Notes: generated by a model not told the origin, from the sequence alone. Shown: positions 45,038-55,282, counted from the stretch's first letter. The stretch is DNA of 64,000 nt from Sphingobacterium lumbrici (GCF_006476045.1 NZ_SRZY01000023.1:434001-498000), one strand, 5' to 3'. Numbers and translations: made by a program.

Positions 45038-46498
45038 TTACCTATAAAACGCCTCATCTTCTGGTAGAGGTACAATATATTTCGCATCATTCATCGACAC
45101 CGATCCGACACCCGTCACCGCCGGAATCGTAGGCATATTGAGGCGTTTAAACAAAAAGAACACCTGGCCTTCTCCGATAAATTCGCGCTGATATTCATCA
45201 CGTACAACGTTGAGTAGTGCCGTTGCGCTGCTCTGTGCATTGTACGCTATTGGTGCCAATCCCTTCGCCAAGCGGAGCTTGTTCAGATATCCATAGCCCT
45301 GCTCTAGCACAGGTGATGTTTCAGCTGCAATCAGATATAGTTCAGATTTACGAATCAACGGCTGATAGTAACGTACCCCTTCGTCATTGATTACCCCCTC
45401 ACTTTGTTTGACCAATACTTGGTAAGACTTGTTCCCCTCTGTACCAGCTTTAAACCAATATTTGAGTCTTAAGTCCGTTGAAGCCGGATCATATAACATA
45501 TTCAATCGTGCCGGCAGTACCGCAAATATATCTTCGTCTTTCACCAAAGGGCTAAAACGATCCCGGTAGATCTCGTACATCCTTTTATTTTCAATTCCGA
45601 AGAACGATTCTTTACTCAATAAAGGATCCCTGGCAAATTCCAGTTCGGTCAACCAAGGGAAGAAACCTTCGTGCGCTTCCATAACAGAAGATACCGCTTC
45701 CCAGGCTTCTGCTTTCATTCCCGCATAAAGCAATACCCTGGCGGCCAGTGCTTTCACGGCAAAGTAATTAAAGCGTCGGTGGCGATTTGACATATAGTCA
45801 ACCCCTGCACCTGATTCGGATTGTCCGATTCGGTTTGCACCTGTAGTACGTACGGGGTCTTTGTCCAGCAGTGTCATAGCTGTGGTCAGATCTTTCATGA
45901 TCTCCACAATCACCTCATTAGCTGGTAATAGTGGCTGAGCTACAGCTGTTGCACTCCGTATATAAGGAATCGATAGGGCATCCGGATCCTTCTGGTACAC
46001 TGGTCCAAACAAGCGCAATTGATCAAAATGAAGAAAAGCACGTATGGCGTGAGCCTCACCCAATAAGATGTCCTGTTTTTCCCGGTTTAATACATCAAAG
46101 CCGGGCTCGCTTAGTTTATCACAAAAATTATTTACACCAAGTAAGCTTCGGTAAGCTCCTTTCCATACATTCGTCACCAGCGACTTTACGGACGCTTGCG
46201 TATAGTTGAAATCTTTCAAGTAAGCTTGTGCCCCAAATCCTTGGGCATAATAATATTGACCGAACTGCTCGATCATATTCAGCGTCATCTGATCGCCGTA
46301 AAGCTGCGCTTCGGCTAAAGACTGATAAAGAGCATTTAAGGTCGCTTCCACCCCCTTTTCTGTTGAGAAAGCTTCCTTTTCAAACATATAATCCCGCGGC
46401 TGCACTTCCAAAAATTTATCACAAGCTACTGTTTGCAGAAGCAGTACAGCAGCTAAAGCGAATTTAAACAGCCTTTTATTAATTTTTAATTTTTTCAT
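45038..46498 (-). CDS. RagB/SusD-family outer-membrane lipoprotein
   Basis: 486 residues. Lipoprotein signal FALAAVLLLQTVAC, then the SusD-like start DKFLEVQPRDYMFEKEAF and the helical TPR-like scaffold (LLGEAHAIRAFLHFDQLRLF, YYQPLIRKSELYLIAAE), ending YIVPLPEDEAFYR. SusD lids capture the substrate over the SusC channel. Seven bases separate it from the susC-like gene. The substrate is not known; no glycan-degrading enzyme is encoded nearby. Confidence 0.92.
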   Translation of the reverse strand: MKKLKINKRLFKFALAAVLLLQTVACDKFLEVQPRDYMFEKEAFSTEKGVEATLNALYQSLAEAQLYGDQMTLNMIEQFGQYYYAQGFGAQAYLKDFNYTQASVKSLVTNVWKGAYRSLLGVNNFCDKLSEPGFDVLNREKQDILLGEAHAIRAFLHFDQLRLFGPVYQKDPDALSIPYIRSATAVAQPLLPANEVIVEIMKDLTTAMTLLDKDPVRTTGANRIGQSESGAGVDYMSNRHRRFNYFAVKALAARVLLYAGMKAEAWEAVSSVMEAHEGFFPWLTELEFARDPLLSKESFFGIENKRMYEIYRDRFSPLVKDEDIFAVLPARLNMLYDPASTDLRLKYWFKAGTEGNKSYQVLVKQSEGVINDEGVRYYQPLIRKSELYLIAAETSPVLEQGYGYLNKLRLAKGLAPIAYNAQSSATALLNVVRDEYQREFIGEGQVFFLFKRLNMPTIPAVTGVGSVSMNDAKYIVPLPEDEAFYR

Positions 46499-46505
46499 GA
46501 CGTTA

Positions 46506-49500
46506 CTAAAAAGTTAGATTCATATTAAAGGTTACACTACGTTGAAATGGAAAATCTAAACCTCTTTCCATTCTTACGTTAGACAGTTGGAACTTAAATA
46601 TATTCGTCGTTGTAAGTCCAAAACCAAGTGTCTGCAAGCCCAGTTTTTTTCGCAATCGTGCTTTCAAACCCTCCGAATATTGATCGACTAGGTCGTAGTT
46701 AAAATTCAATCCGTCTACATAAAACGCATTTTCCTTTTGTAAGAATCGTGAAGACATTCCTAGTGTTGTATTAGAGATACCTAAGAAAGAAGCATCATCA
46801 CCGATTTCTTTCCAACGCACATACAGCGCCCTCTTATCTTGGTTAGACTCGATATCAGCAGCACCAATATTCTCCACTTTATTGTAAAGCGCTTTGTTGA
46901 ATTTCATCTCCTGTACTACATAGCGACTATACATCGCTATCGTAAATCGTTTGTAGCGCACACTTAGGTTAATATTCCCCTGTGTCATCGCCCTACTAGT
47001 TCCGATAGCCACTTCATTGTTTTTATCAAACAAGTAGGTGTAATTGCCGTCTTTATCTAAGAACACCTCAAAACCCCTTGCTTGCCCAATTCCTAAAGAA
47101 CGTACGGCCCATACATCATCCGGACTAGAACCATCTGTATAACGTTGCAAGAAATTATTACCGCGGGCGATATCATTAAACTTATCCAATTGGTCCCCTA
47201 AGCCACTGTATTCACTCTTGTAGAAAAGCGGTGTATTAATGCCGAGGTTGACGGTCCAATCCCTCGTATTCTTCAAGCGGATATCAGCAATAAACTCCAG
47301 GCCTGTAGAAGTTAGCTTTCCGATATTCTTCGGAATCCCTTCAGGCAAACCGACAGACAATGGTAGCGGAATCGCCACAATCAATGGGTCGGTCACATTC
47401 CGGTAACCGCTTAGCGACACGGACAGCTTCTTGAAAAATTTCCCGGATAGCATATAACTCAGGTTGTACGTCTTCGTCCACTCAAGATTAGGATTTCCTA
47501 ATCCATTGAATTGGTAAGCCTCCCCAAAGAAGCTTGGATCATTATTCAAAATATACGTACTCCGCGAGCCAAAGTTTCCCGCATTTTGATTACCCGTCAA
47601 ACCGAAGTTGGCCGATAAGTTCAAATAGTCTACCACATCTGAATTGGCAAGGAATGCCTCTTTGCTGATATTCCATCCTGCACCAACGGCATAAAAAGAT
47701 TGGTAAGGATTATCACTACCAAAATTGCTCGTCCCGGATAGGTTATACGAAAAATCCAAGTTATAGCGCATATCATACGAATAGTTCATAGAACCAATTA
47801 CCGCTATAGAGTTACTTTCTGCTGTAGACCCTCCCGGTTTACTATTGGGTCTATAACTTCTTGCTAAGTAAATAAGCGGCTCGGCCGTACTTGCAAAACC
47901 TACGGCTGACATGGATAGCCGATCACTCTTTCTTTGTCCTATATCGCCACGCAAGTTCATATTTACGATATGTTTTGAGGCAAATATCTTCCTTAAATTA
48001 CCTGCAAGAAAATATCTAAAAGACTCCGCACTGGAACTGTTATACTCATAGGTACCTCGTTCTGCATCGATTTTGGTATCAAATATAGTATTCAGCGGAG
48101 AGGTAAAGAAATCGGACTGACCTGTTGACTTGCTATACTGAATCCCCGTAGATAAACGCATAAAAGGCAATACATCCCAGTTAGCCATTAGGTTATTTGC
48201 GATGGTCAACCCGGTCACGGTATTTTTATAGGGTAGATTAGCATTGTACAACGGGTTAGCATAGGTATAATCCCGAGCAGATAGCTCACCACGCGCGTTA
48301 TAATACTCCGCGTAGTGCTGCTCCAGATACCGCATGCTATTATTAACCACATAATAAGGCGGTATTCTTACGTATTGGGTAAATGTACCATAAGGACTTC
48401 CTTCTCTGTTCTCTCCTGAAATCGTTAAGTTGTTCGATATATTCAATTTCCCTTTTCGATAGGAGAGATTCGCATAGCCCGACTTATTTTTATTCTCAGC
48501 ACCCTTCATCACACCAACGTTACTACCTGCGGTAAGACCTATGTTATAACTGAAAAAATTATCTCCCCCCATGACAGACAAAGCATGATTCAATACGGTA
48601 GAAGTCTGGAGTGGCACTTTTTTCCAATCTTCATCAACCCCACTCAATACCGCATTTTCTCGAAAGCTATGCTTTAGTTCAGGGATTACCAGATTACGTC
48701 CAACGGCCCAATCCCTCGCAAAAGGACCTGGACCATTGTCCATTGAGGTCAATTCCTGAAATTTCAGCAACTCTGCCGCATTCATCATATTATAACTAGT
48801 CAGATCCGGCATAGCGATGGTAGAGGTAGCGTTGTAAGACACGCGAAGATCTCCAGGTGTAGGGCGAATCGTCTCCACGACCACGACCCCGTTCGCCGAG
48901 CGTGAACCATACAGCGCTGTTGAGGCTGCATCCTTCAGCAAGGTCAGACTAGCGATACGGTTTACATCTAGCCCCACAATCGTAGCTAACGTAGTTTCAA
49001 AACCATCCAATATAAATAAGGGCTGATTTGGATCTTGCTCATACTCCAACTTCAGTTGCTGGCTGTATTGGCTTCCAGTAGGCAACGGTACACTTCTGCT
49101 TCCACGAATCTCTACTTGAGGCAATTGATTCGGATCTGATCCAAGCTCATTATTTCTAATGATCTTAAAGGATGGATCCAGCATATTCAATCCTTCCAAA
49201 ATATTCTGTCTACTGGCATTGCGTAATTCTTTTCCCGAAAAACTGCGTGTCGCTCCGGTAAAGATTTCTTTGTTCATTTCGAAAATCCCTGTATTCACGA
49301 TGACTTCCTCTAGCTCATCACTGCTCATCTTCATCGTGACGATCATCTTATTCTCCAAACTGCGGTATAACCAACCGTTTCCAATTTCGATCTTCTGTCC
49401 AATTTTGACAGAGAATACAGTGCTCGCACGGAACCGAACAGGATGGAAACCTAATAGAGATATGACCATATCTTCTTTAGGATCCATAATATTCATTTTG

Positions 49501-49943
49501 AACTTTCCATCCAATTCTGAGACTACTTTAGTCTTTGTATTAAGGATAGACAGCGTGACACCACTCAACTTATTCCCCTGCTCATCGACGACTTCTCCCT
49601 CAATATGACCACCTCTTTCCTGTTGCCTAGGAGATTCTGTTTCCGTTACAAGCGGTGATTTGATAATTACTGCATTCCCTCTAAAAGAGTAGTCCAGATT
49701 TTTTTCTTTCAAAATCTGGCTCAATGCAGCTTCAAGCGTCACATTTTTCAAATCGACGGTAACTTTACCTGCATCTTTGATATGACTTTCATTGTAAACG
49801 ATATCATACCCCGTCTGCTTCTTTATTTCAAGTAGCACTTCTTCCAAAGAAGCATTCCTTTTATTAAGGGACACTTGTCCAAAAGCAGTCATCCCAAATA
49901 AAGGAATCAGCAACAAACTGATAAAATGTAATTTTATATTCAT
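46506..49943 (-). CDS. SusC/RagA TonB-linked outer-membrane protein with STN signalling domain
   Basis: 1145 residues. After a signal peptide (LLLIPLFGMTAFGQ) comes an STN domain (residues about 24-90, LNKRNASLEEVLLEIKKQTG), then a carboxypeptidase-regulatory-like domain (GEVVDEQGNKLSGVTLSIL), a TonB plug and a large barrel. The plug carries RIASLTLLKDAASTALYGSR and SANGVVVVETI, SusC-type signatures. The STN domain talks to a FecR protein in the periplasm, so this receptor should report its loading state to the sigma/anti-sigma pair encoded upstream. No TonB box was picked out with certainty. Confidence 0.94.
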   Translation of the reverse strand: MNIKLHFISLLLIPLFGMTAFGQVSLNKRNASLEEVLLEIKKQTGYDIVYNESHIKDAGKVTVDLKNVTLEAALSQILKEKNLDYSFRGNAVIIKSPLVTETESPRQQERGGHIEGEVVDEQGNKLSGVTLSILNTKTKVVSELDGKFKMNIMDPKEDMVISLLGFHPVRFRASTVFSVKIGQKIEIGNGWLYRSLENKMIVTMKMSSDELEEVIVNTGIFEMNKEIFTGATRSFSGKELRNASRQNILEGLNMLDPSFKIIRNNELGSDPNQLPQVEIRGSRSVPLPTGSQYSQQLKLEYEQDPNQPLFILDGFETTLATIVGLDVNRIASLTLLKDAASTALYGSRSANGVVVVETIRPTPGDLRVSYNATSTIAMPDLTSYNMMNAAELLKFQELTSMDNGPGPFARDWAVGRNLVIPELKHSFRENAVLSGVDEDWKKVPLQTSTVLNHALSVMGGDNFFSYNIGLTAGSNVGVMKGAENKNKSGYANLSYRKGKLNISNNLTISGENREGSPYGTFTQYVRIPPYYVVNNSMRYLEQHYAEYYNARGELSARDYTYANPLYNANLPYKNTVTGLTIANNLMANWDVLPFMRLSTGIQYSKSTGQSDFFTSPLNTIFDTKIDAERGTYEYNSSSAESFRYFLAGNLRKIFASKHIVNMNLRGDIGQRKSDRLSMSAVGFASTAEPLIYLARSYRPNSKPGGSTAESNSIAVIGSMNYSYDMRYNLDFSYNLSGTSNFGSDNPYQSFYAVGAGWNISKEAFLANSDVVDYLNLSANFGLTGNQNAGNFGSRSTYILNNDPSFFGEAYQFNGLGNPNLEWTKTYNLSYMLSGKFFKKLSVSLSGYRNVTDPLIVAIPLPLSVGLPEGIPKNIGKLTSTGLEFIADIRLKNTRDWTVNLGINTPLFYKSEYSGLGDQLDKFNDIARGNNFLQRYTDGSSPDDVWAVRSLGIGQARGFEVFLDKDGNYTYLFDKNNEVAIGTSRAMTQGNINLSVRYKRFTIAMYSRYVVQEMKFNKALYNKVENIGAADIESNQDKRALYVRWKEIGDDASFLGISNTTLGMSSRFLQKENAFYVDGLNFNYDLVDQYSEGLKARLRKKLGLQTLGFGLTTTNIFKFQLSNVRMERGLDFPFQRSVTFNMNLTF

Positions 49944-50137
49944 AATTTAATTGATTATTGTTTTCAAATCTAAATACACCTCTCCTTCCCCAAGGAGTCA
50001 CACATATCCAACCGGAATAATGCAGCGAGAAAAGGTTACATCATAATAATTGGCACTTTCTATCTTTCTAACACAATAACTTCACACCTCTTTTGCCGAA
50101 AATCGGAGACTCACGACAAAATCCTTTCCCTTGCTTT

Positions 50138-51346
50138 TTACAAAGCCTTTCTACGCTTAAATTTCGCAATCTGGCCTTCAAATGCTGAAATTGGATACTG
50201 TGCACTCGGTTTTATTCGCAACAAAGCGATCGCTTTTTCCTCTACCTCAATAGCTTTGTCGATTTCCCCGATTTCAACCAAGAGACAGGCATACGCATCC
50301 ATAAAATAAGCATTCTCATACTTCATTGCTACCGAAGCTATTTCCGCTGCTTTATTCAAAACATAAGGATCCCTAGCATATTTTAGCAATTTGCGACAAA
50401 CCTCGTTCATATAGTTAATATGAAATTCCAAATTAGGATCAGGATATTTCGTAAACATCACCTGCATCAAATCCACATAAGTTTTCTTATCTCCATTTAT
50501 ATCTGCGATGATTGCGTCACATTGCATGATTAGTCGCTCCTTTTCCCGGAAATCCGATGCAGCAAACTCCGCTTTTAAATCCGCAAGATCCTCCGCCGCA
50601 AATACACTGTTCGCAGCTTTATGGATTGAATTACGGTAAACACTGACCATATAATCAGCAACGACATCTGCCGTATATTTCTGATCAAAGGCAGCCTGGT
50701 TTTTAACAATAAACTTAAAAACCGGAGAATCTTCACTCCTAACATAACGGCTTATGAAATACCAACTACCTTCATCGTTCCATTTAGACTGCGGCAATTG
50801 CTGAAAATATTCATCAACAACCACTCCTATATTCTGACGAAGACCTTCCACACGCAGCAGATATTTCTTCATAAACTCGAAATCTCTATTCCCATTCTTA
50901 TATTCCGAAACGAGGTATTCCATAGCTTCTCCAGAGGAGGATTTTTTTCCAAAGTCTAGAAAAGTCGCCGCATCCAATGCACCCTCACGCTTATTAATCA
51001 GCTTACCTTCTCCATCAATAAACAACAAGGAAGGGTATGCCTTAATACTATAAAGCTTGGCCAGTGCCGGCCCATCCCCCTTTTCCATATCAATTTTAGC
51101 GTTGATAAAATTGGCATTAAAGTAATCAGCAACTTCATTTCTCGTGAATACTTCAGCTGCGATCTTCTTACAAGGGCCGCACCAAGTGGTAAAAGCATCC
51201 ATAAAAATTGGCTTTTTCTCTTTAGCGGCCTTCGCTTTGATTTCTTCCCAACTACCTGTTTCAAAGACAATAGATCTATCTTGCGCCACTGACGTTAAGC
51301 TTAAGAAAATACCCACTGCACTAATATATATATATATTAATTTCAT
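50138..51346 (-). CDS. Thioredoxin-fold protein with C-terminal helical domain
   Basis: 402 residues with a signal peptide (YISAVGIFLSLTSVAQ). The thioredoxin motif is in DAFTTWCGPCKKIAAEVF (about residue 52), followed by KAYPSLLFIDGEGKLINKRE, then about 270 residues of mostly helical sequence without a known domain. It is secreted to the periplasm, where it could reduce or isomerise disulfides. Located between the SusC gene and the two TlpA genes, same direction. Confidence 0.85.
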   Translation of the reverse strand: MKLIYIYISAVGIFLSLTSVAQDRSIVFETGSWEEIKAKAAKEKKPIFMDAFTTWCGPCKKIAAEVFTRNEVADYFNANFINAKIDMEKGDGPALAKLYSIKAYPSLLFIDGEGKLINKREGALDAATFLDFGKKSSSGEAMEYLVSEYKNGNRDFEFMKKYLLRVEGLRQNIGVVVDEYFQQLPQSKWNDEGSWYFISRYVRSEDSPVFKFIVKNQAAFDQKYTADVVADYMVSVYRNSIHKAANSVFAAEDLADLKAEFAASDFREKERLIMQCDAIIADINGDKKTYVDLMQVMFTKYPDPNLEFHINYMNEVCRKLLKYARDPYVLNKAAEIASVAMKYENAYFMDAYACLLVEIGEIDKAIEVEEKAIALLRIKPSAQYPISAFEGQIAKFKRRKAL

Positions 51347-51393
51347 AATCGTATCGTATAATTTTCAATGATCAGCTCAATCACATCAAGCAA

Positions 51394-52302
51394 TTACTTT
51401 GTATTTTTGTTCTTTAATAGGTTCTCGATTGTCATATCCATTTCAGGTAACTTGAATGGATTGTAAGCGGCTAATCCAAAACGAATAATACCCGATTGGT
51501 CAATTACGTAAGAAGTAGGATAAGTCTTAATTTTGTATTGTTCACTAATCTCTCCACGTCTACTTGGAATCTGCGTAAAATGGAATGAGTCTTTTGTTAC
51601 AGCCTTTATTTTATCTGCTGTATTATTATTGACCTCAAAAGCGAGAAATACCACATCCTTACCTTTGTATTTTTCCACCATCTTATTTAATTCCGGCATT
51701 TCCTTTTTACAGGGACCGCAACCAATAAACCAAAAATTCAATACCACGACTTTACTCCTCAACTCGTTAAGATCATACTTTACACCATCCACGTCAGTCA
51801 CAGAAAAGAAAGGTGCCGGCTTTCCCAATTGCGAAGCAATGATTTTTTCCCGTTCTATACTTTGAGGCGTTACCTCTTCTACCAAAGCCCGCAACGTGGC
51901 GATAGCCTTATCTTTATCAGCTTGTGTACCCTTACGGATCACCTTGGCAGCAATTACAAAATCATCGTTAACATACACATCTGCAGCCCATTGGTACCCT
52001 CCATATTCTATGAAATTGCTGAACGTCGTATTGTGGATGCTTTTATAATCTTCTCCTAAATACAAAATATCATATTTCGTAACACCCTTAGCTTCCGTCA
52101 GCGCTTCAGCACGTTTCAAATCGGCATCAGACTCAATTTTTCGCAATCCGGTCAAATATTTCTTTTTATTTGCTTCGATTTTCTCGTTATCAATAGCTTG
52201 CGATGTCGAGTTACCTTTGCTATCACTAACTGCCTGCGCTTGTGCAAAGTCCATCATGGACATCATGAACAAAGTGGCTAGTATAACTTGTCTTATTAGC
52301 AT
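51394..52302 (-). CDS. TlpA-type thiol-disulfide oxidoreductase (first)
   Basis: 302 residues, signal peptide ending in DFAQAQA. The C-terminal half is an AhpC/TSA-TlpA domain with CGPC in VLNFWFIGCGPCKKEMPELN, the cis-proline region TYPTSYVIDQSGIIRFGLA, and LGKPAPFFSVTDVDGVKYDL at the domain start. The N-terminal 150 residues are unknown and helical. Similar in size and layout to the next TlpA gene, suggesting duplication. Confidence 0.87.
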   Translation of the reverse strand: MLIRQVILATLFMMSMMDFAQAQAVSDSKGNSTSQAIDNEKIEANKKKYLTGLRKIESDADLKRAEALTEAKGVTKYDILYLGEDYKSIHNTTFSNFIEYGGYQWAADVYVNDDFVIAAKVIRKGTQADKDKAIATLRALVEEVTPQSIEREKIIASQLGKPAPFFSVTDVDGVKYDLNELRSKVVVLNFWFIGCGPCKKEMPELNKMVEKYKGKDVVFLAFEVNNNTADKIKAVTKDSFHFTQIPSRRGEISEQYKIKTYPTSYVIDQSGIIRFGLAAYNPFKLPEMDMTIENLLKNKNTK

Positions 52303-52398
52303 AATACGTATTGGTTAAAAATTCATTTGTAGTCTCAGCTCCAAGCTCTTTTAGTCAGTGTTCGCTCCTGAGCGATTACAAATTAAGTGTAAGTATTT

Positions 52399-53313
52399 TT
52401 ATTTTAGCAGCTTAGGAAGCAATTCATCCATCTCCTTAATAGAGAAAGGATTTACCGCTACCCAGCCCATACGAATAATTCCCTCTTTGTCTATTACAAA
52501 ATTTGCAGGCGCGACCTTTGCATCATACAACAAGGATGCTTCCCTTCCTCCTAATGCCACTTGGTAAGAGAAAGGCACCCTTTTTACGAATTTCTCGACA
52601 TCCTCTTTTGTCGTCTCATCACGAATATCAGGTGCCAAGAACACAATATCGTTACTACCTTTATACTTGTCCGCGATCGCATTCAATTCCGGAATTTCTT
52701 TAATACAAGGTGTACATTGTGTAAACCAGAAGTTCAATACCACGACCTTTCCTTTGAGGCTTTTAATACTCACCTCTTTACCATCGAGTGTTTTCACTGT
52801 AAAATCCGGCGCAGGTTTTCCTACCAATAGATTGACCTCTTTGTTATTCTGCCCCATACTACCTCTAGGCATAAAATATCCTTTTAACTCAGCTCGTTTT
52901 GCTTCCTGCTCTTCAGGAGTCCCTTCGCGAAGCACCATGACCTTCTTATTATACCCCCGGTCTAAATAAGATTCGTACATCCATTTTCCGGAAATATCTC
53001 TAGTTAATTCCACAAATTGTTCAAATGGGATTTTTATATATTCCGCTGTGTAATACTCTTGTTCCGCCAATTTAAAGTCTTTATCTGCTGCAGCCTCATT
53101 CACTGCTTCTTTGAAGTCTTCGCTCGCTTCTTTGATATTAGTTAATCCTCTCAATGCAGCTTCTTTACGCGCGGCAATAGCAGTAGGATTGTGAAAAGAT
53201 TCCGCTGTTGAATCAATTTTGACAAATTTGTTGGATTGCGCAACACTATCAGTTACACTCCACACGAGTATCGATACGACTGCTAATAATCTTAAGAAAT
53301 TCCTGATTTTCAT
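52399..53313 (-). CDS. TlpA-type thiol-disulfide oxidoreductase (second)
   Basis: 304 residues, signal peptide LLAVVSILVWSVTDSVAQ. TlpA domain with the active site CTPC (VLNFWFTQCTPCIKEIPELN), VGKPAPDFTVKTLDGKEVSI and a C-terminus like that of the first TlpA protein (GIIRMGWVAVNPFSIKEMDE against GIIRFGLAAYNPFKLPEMDM). The active-site dipeptide differs (TP instead of GP), so the two may differ in redox potential. Same operon. Confidence 0.87.
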   Translation of the reverse strand: MKIRNFLRLLAVVSILVWSVTDSVAQSNKFVKIDSTAESFHNPTAIAARKEAALRGLTNIKEASEDFKEAVNEAAADKDFKLAEQEYYTAEYIKIPFEQFVELTRDISGKWMYESYLDRGYNKKVMVLREGTPEEQEAKRAELKGYFMPRGSMGQNNKEVNLLVGKPAPDFTVKTLDGKEVSIKSLKGKVVVLNFWFTQCTPCIKEIPELNAIADKYKGSNDIVFLAPDIRDETTKEDVEKFVKRVPFSYQVALGGREASLLYDAKVAPANFVIDKEGIIRMGWVAVNPFSIKEMDELLPKLLK

Positions 53314-53380
53314 ACTTTATTTTATTATTAATTATGTTCATTTTATTAGGTCTCCCCCTCCTAAACGGCAGCCGCCAAAA

Positions 53381-54580
53381 CTACTTGTGATCGGCTACAA
53401 TCACCGTATTGTCTTTCAGTTCCAGGGAAAAATCCCCCACCTCTTCCAATAGCTCCAAAAGCTCCTTCAAAGAGTTCGTTCTGGAAATAAAACCACCTAT
53501 CCTCAATTTTTCTAAGGAACTGGTATACTTTATCGATACACCATACCACTGGGTAACCTGTTTCAACACATTTTCTATGGATTCATTTTTAAAATAAAAG
53601 AAGTTTTCTTTCCACGCGGTTACAGCATTCAAGTTGGCCTCTCTTTTAAACATTCTATCTCCATCAGAAATAGCTTCTTCGCCTGGATTTAACACCAGAT
53701 TATCCTTAGTCTTCAAACTATTTATTTTCACCAATCCATTGACTAAAGTTGTTATTGTATTCGTTGGTGAGTATGCATTAATATTAAAGGATGTCCCCAA
53801 CACTTCAATCTCCTGTCCATTGACGTTAACGACAAATGGGGCCTTTGGATTATGAGCCACCTCTAGGTAAACCTCTCCTCTCAACACTTCAATTTCGCGA
53901 AAATTCTTTTCAAAAGACCTCGGATAGCGGACAGAACTCTGGCTGTTCAACCAGATCTTAGTCCCATCCGAAAACGTAACATGGTACTGGCTCCCCTTTG
54001 GCGTACTTAAAGTCAGCAAAGGCCCTGTGGTAAAAAGTTGCGTTTTTAATGCACCCTCAATTCTCTTAAGAACAGATGAATTGGCATACACACGAACACC
54101 ATCTTCATAACTTATCGAGTCCGCATTCATTACGATTCCTTTTTGGTTCTCCCCCAGCTCCACCAGACTACCGTCCTCTAACGTTAAGATCGCTTTATTG
54201 TCTACAGCCTGAATATCCTTTGTTTCCTTTGTATCGGCCAGCACCACCGACTTTGGGCTTTTAGATTGATCGAAATACAGATACGCTGTCAAGGAGCAGA
54301 CGAGCAACACAACTGCAGCAGCCACTAGTCGAGACCAGCGCAGCACCCTCTTCGTTTCAGACATCCTTACAACCTCATTGTTCAGAGACGCTTCGCTAGA
54401 ATGCATTAATATCTTTACACGCATACGTTTTTGCACTTCCTGCACCGTCTCTGAAGAAACCAAAGTTTTATTTTCTTGAATGTCCCGCAAGTGCCAGCTT
54501 TCAACAAGCGCGCGCTCCGAATCGGAACAAGTACCTTCAACGTACTTGTTAACTAATTCTTCTGCTTTATTTACCGACAT
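53381..54580 (-). CDS. FecR-family anti-sigma factor
   Basis: 399 residues. Short cytoplasmic part, membrane helix (WSRLVAAAVVLLVCSLTAYL, about residue 83), periplasmic FecR domain (TPKGSQYHVTFSDGTKIWLN, NSQSSVRYPRSFEKNFREIE), and a C-terminal DUF4974 domain (ESIENVLKQVTQWYGVSIKY). It holds the sigma factor inactive until the STN domain of the SusC receptor signals. It is encoded after the sigma gene with a gap of about 120 bases. Confidence 0.93.
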   Translation of the reverse strand: MSVNKAEELVNKYVEGTCSDSERALVESWHLRDIQENKTLVSSETVQEVQKRMRVKILMHSSEASLNNEVVRMSETKRVLRWSRLVAAAVVLLVCSLTAYLYFDQSKSPKSVVLADTKETKDIQAVDNKAILTLEDGSLVELGENQKGIVMNADSISYEDGVRVYANSSVLKRIEGALKTQLFTTGPLLTLSTPKGSQYHVTFSDGTKIWLNSQSSVRYPRSFEKNFREIEVLRGEVYLEVAHNPKAPFVVNVNGQEIEVLGTSFNINAYSPTNTITTLVNGLVKINSLKTKDNLVLNPGEEAISDGDRMFKREANLNAVTAWKENFFYFKNESIENVLKQVTQWYGVSIKYTSSLEKLRIGGFISRTNSLKELLELLEEVGDFSLELKDNTVIVADHK

Positions 54581-54700
54581 TCTTTATTAAGGTTTATCAT
54601 ACTTTACCCCTATAAGTAAGTTAAGGGAGAGCTAGGGCCCAGATAAAAATAAAATATTTTTTAATGTAGGGCAAAATGTAGCTCATAGCCCCACGCTTTA

Positions 54701-55282
54701 TCAAAAAAAGAAGAGCAGCAAAATAGGAGGAGGGAATTTTTTCCGTAGAATGGAAAGGGCATTATTAATTTGATTTTTGACGGTCTTTTCGGATAGCTGA
54801 AGCTTTTCAGCTATCTCGCGATGACTCAGGTACTCATTTCGGCTCAATTCAAAGATTTCTCTCATTTTTGCAGGCAGACGACCGACTTCCTCCTCGATCA
54901 GGCGGCGCAATTCTTTTTCACGCACCAGGTAATCCGTTATAGACTCATGCTGCTCCATATAGTTGCCCAACGATTGCTGGTAGTCCGTCCGGACTTTCTT
55001 TTTGTCTAGCAGGTTGAAAAATTTAAACCGTACAGCAGCATACAAATAATCGGCAATCGAAGAGTTTATGGCTATGGTATAGCGCTTGTCCCAGAGATAC
55101 AGGAAGACTTCTTGAACAATATCTTCCGCTTCTTTCTCATCTTGCGTCACCTTACATGCGTACAAGAAGAGCAAACCTTGAAAACGGTCATAAATCTCCA
55201 CATACGCTGCCTGATCACCCTTGCTAAGAAGAGTTGTCAAATCAACATCGGTATAAGAGGAATACTTCATAAGACCAATCAC
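54701..55282 (-). CDS. ECF RNA polymerase sigma factor (FecI-like)
   Basis: 193 residues (189 if it starts at MKYSSYTDVD, 55270). Region 2: AYVEIYDRFQGLLFLYACKV and KEAEDIVQEVFLYLWDKRYT. Region 4: EIFELSRNEYLSHREIAEKL, QLSEKTVKNQINNALSILRK. It directs RNA polymerase to the SusCD locus and perhaps elsewhere. First gene of the locus, same strand as the rest. Confidence 0.93.
   Translation of the reverse strand: MIGLMKYSSYTDVDLTTLLSKGDQAAYVEIYDRFQGLLFLYACKVTQDEKEAEDIVQEVFLYLWDKRYTIAINSSIADYLYAAVRFKFFNLLDKKKVRTDYQQSLGNYMEQHESITDYLVREKELRRLIEEEVGRLPAKMREIFELSRNEYLSHREIAEKLQLSEKTVKNQINNALSILRKKFPPPILLLFFF

Noticed and set aside
42456-55282. Polysaccharide utilisation locus
   Set aside because: SusC/SusD are present, but no glycoside hydrolase, lyase, sulfatase or hybrid two-component regulator occurs near them.
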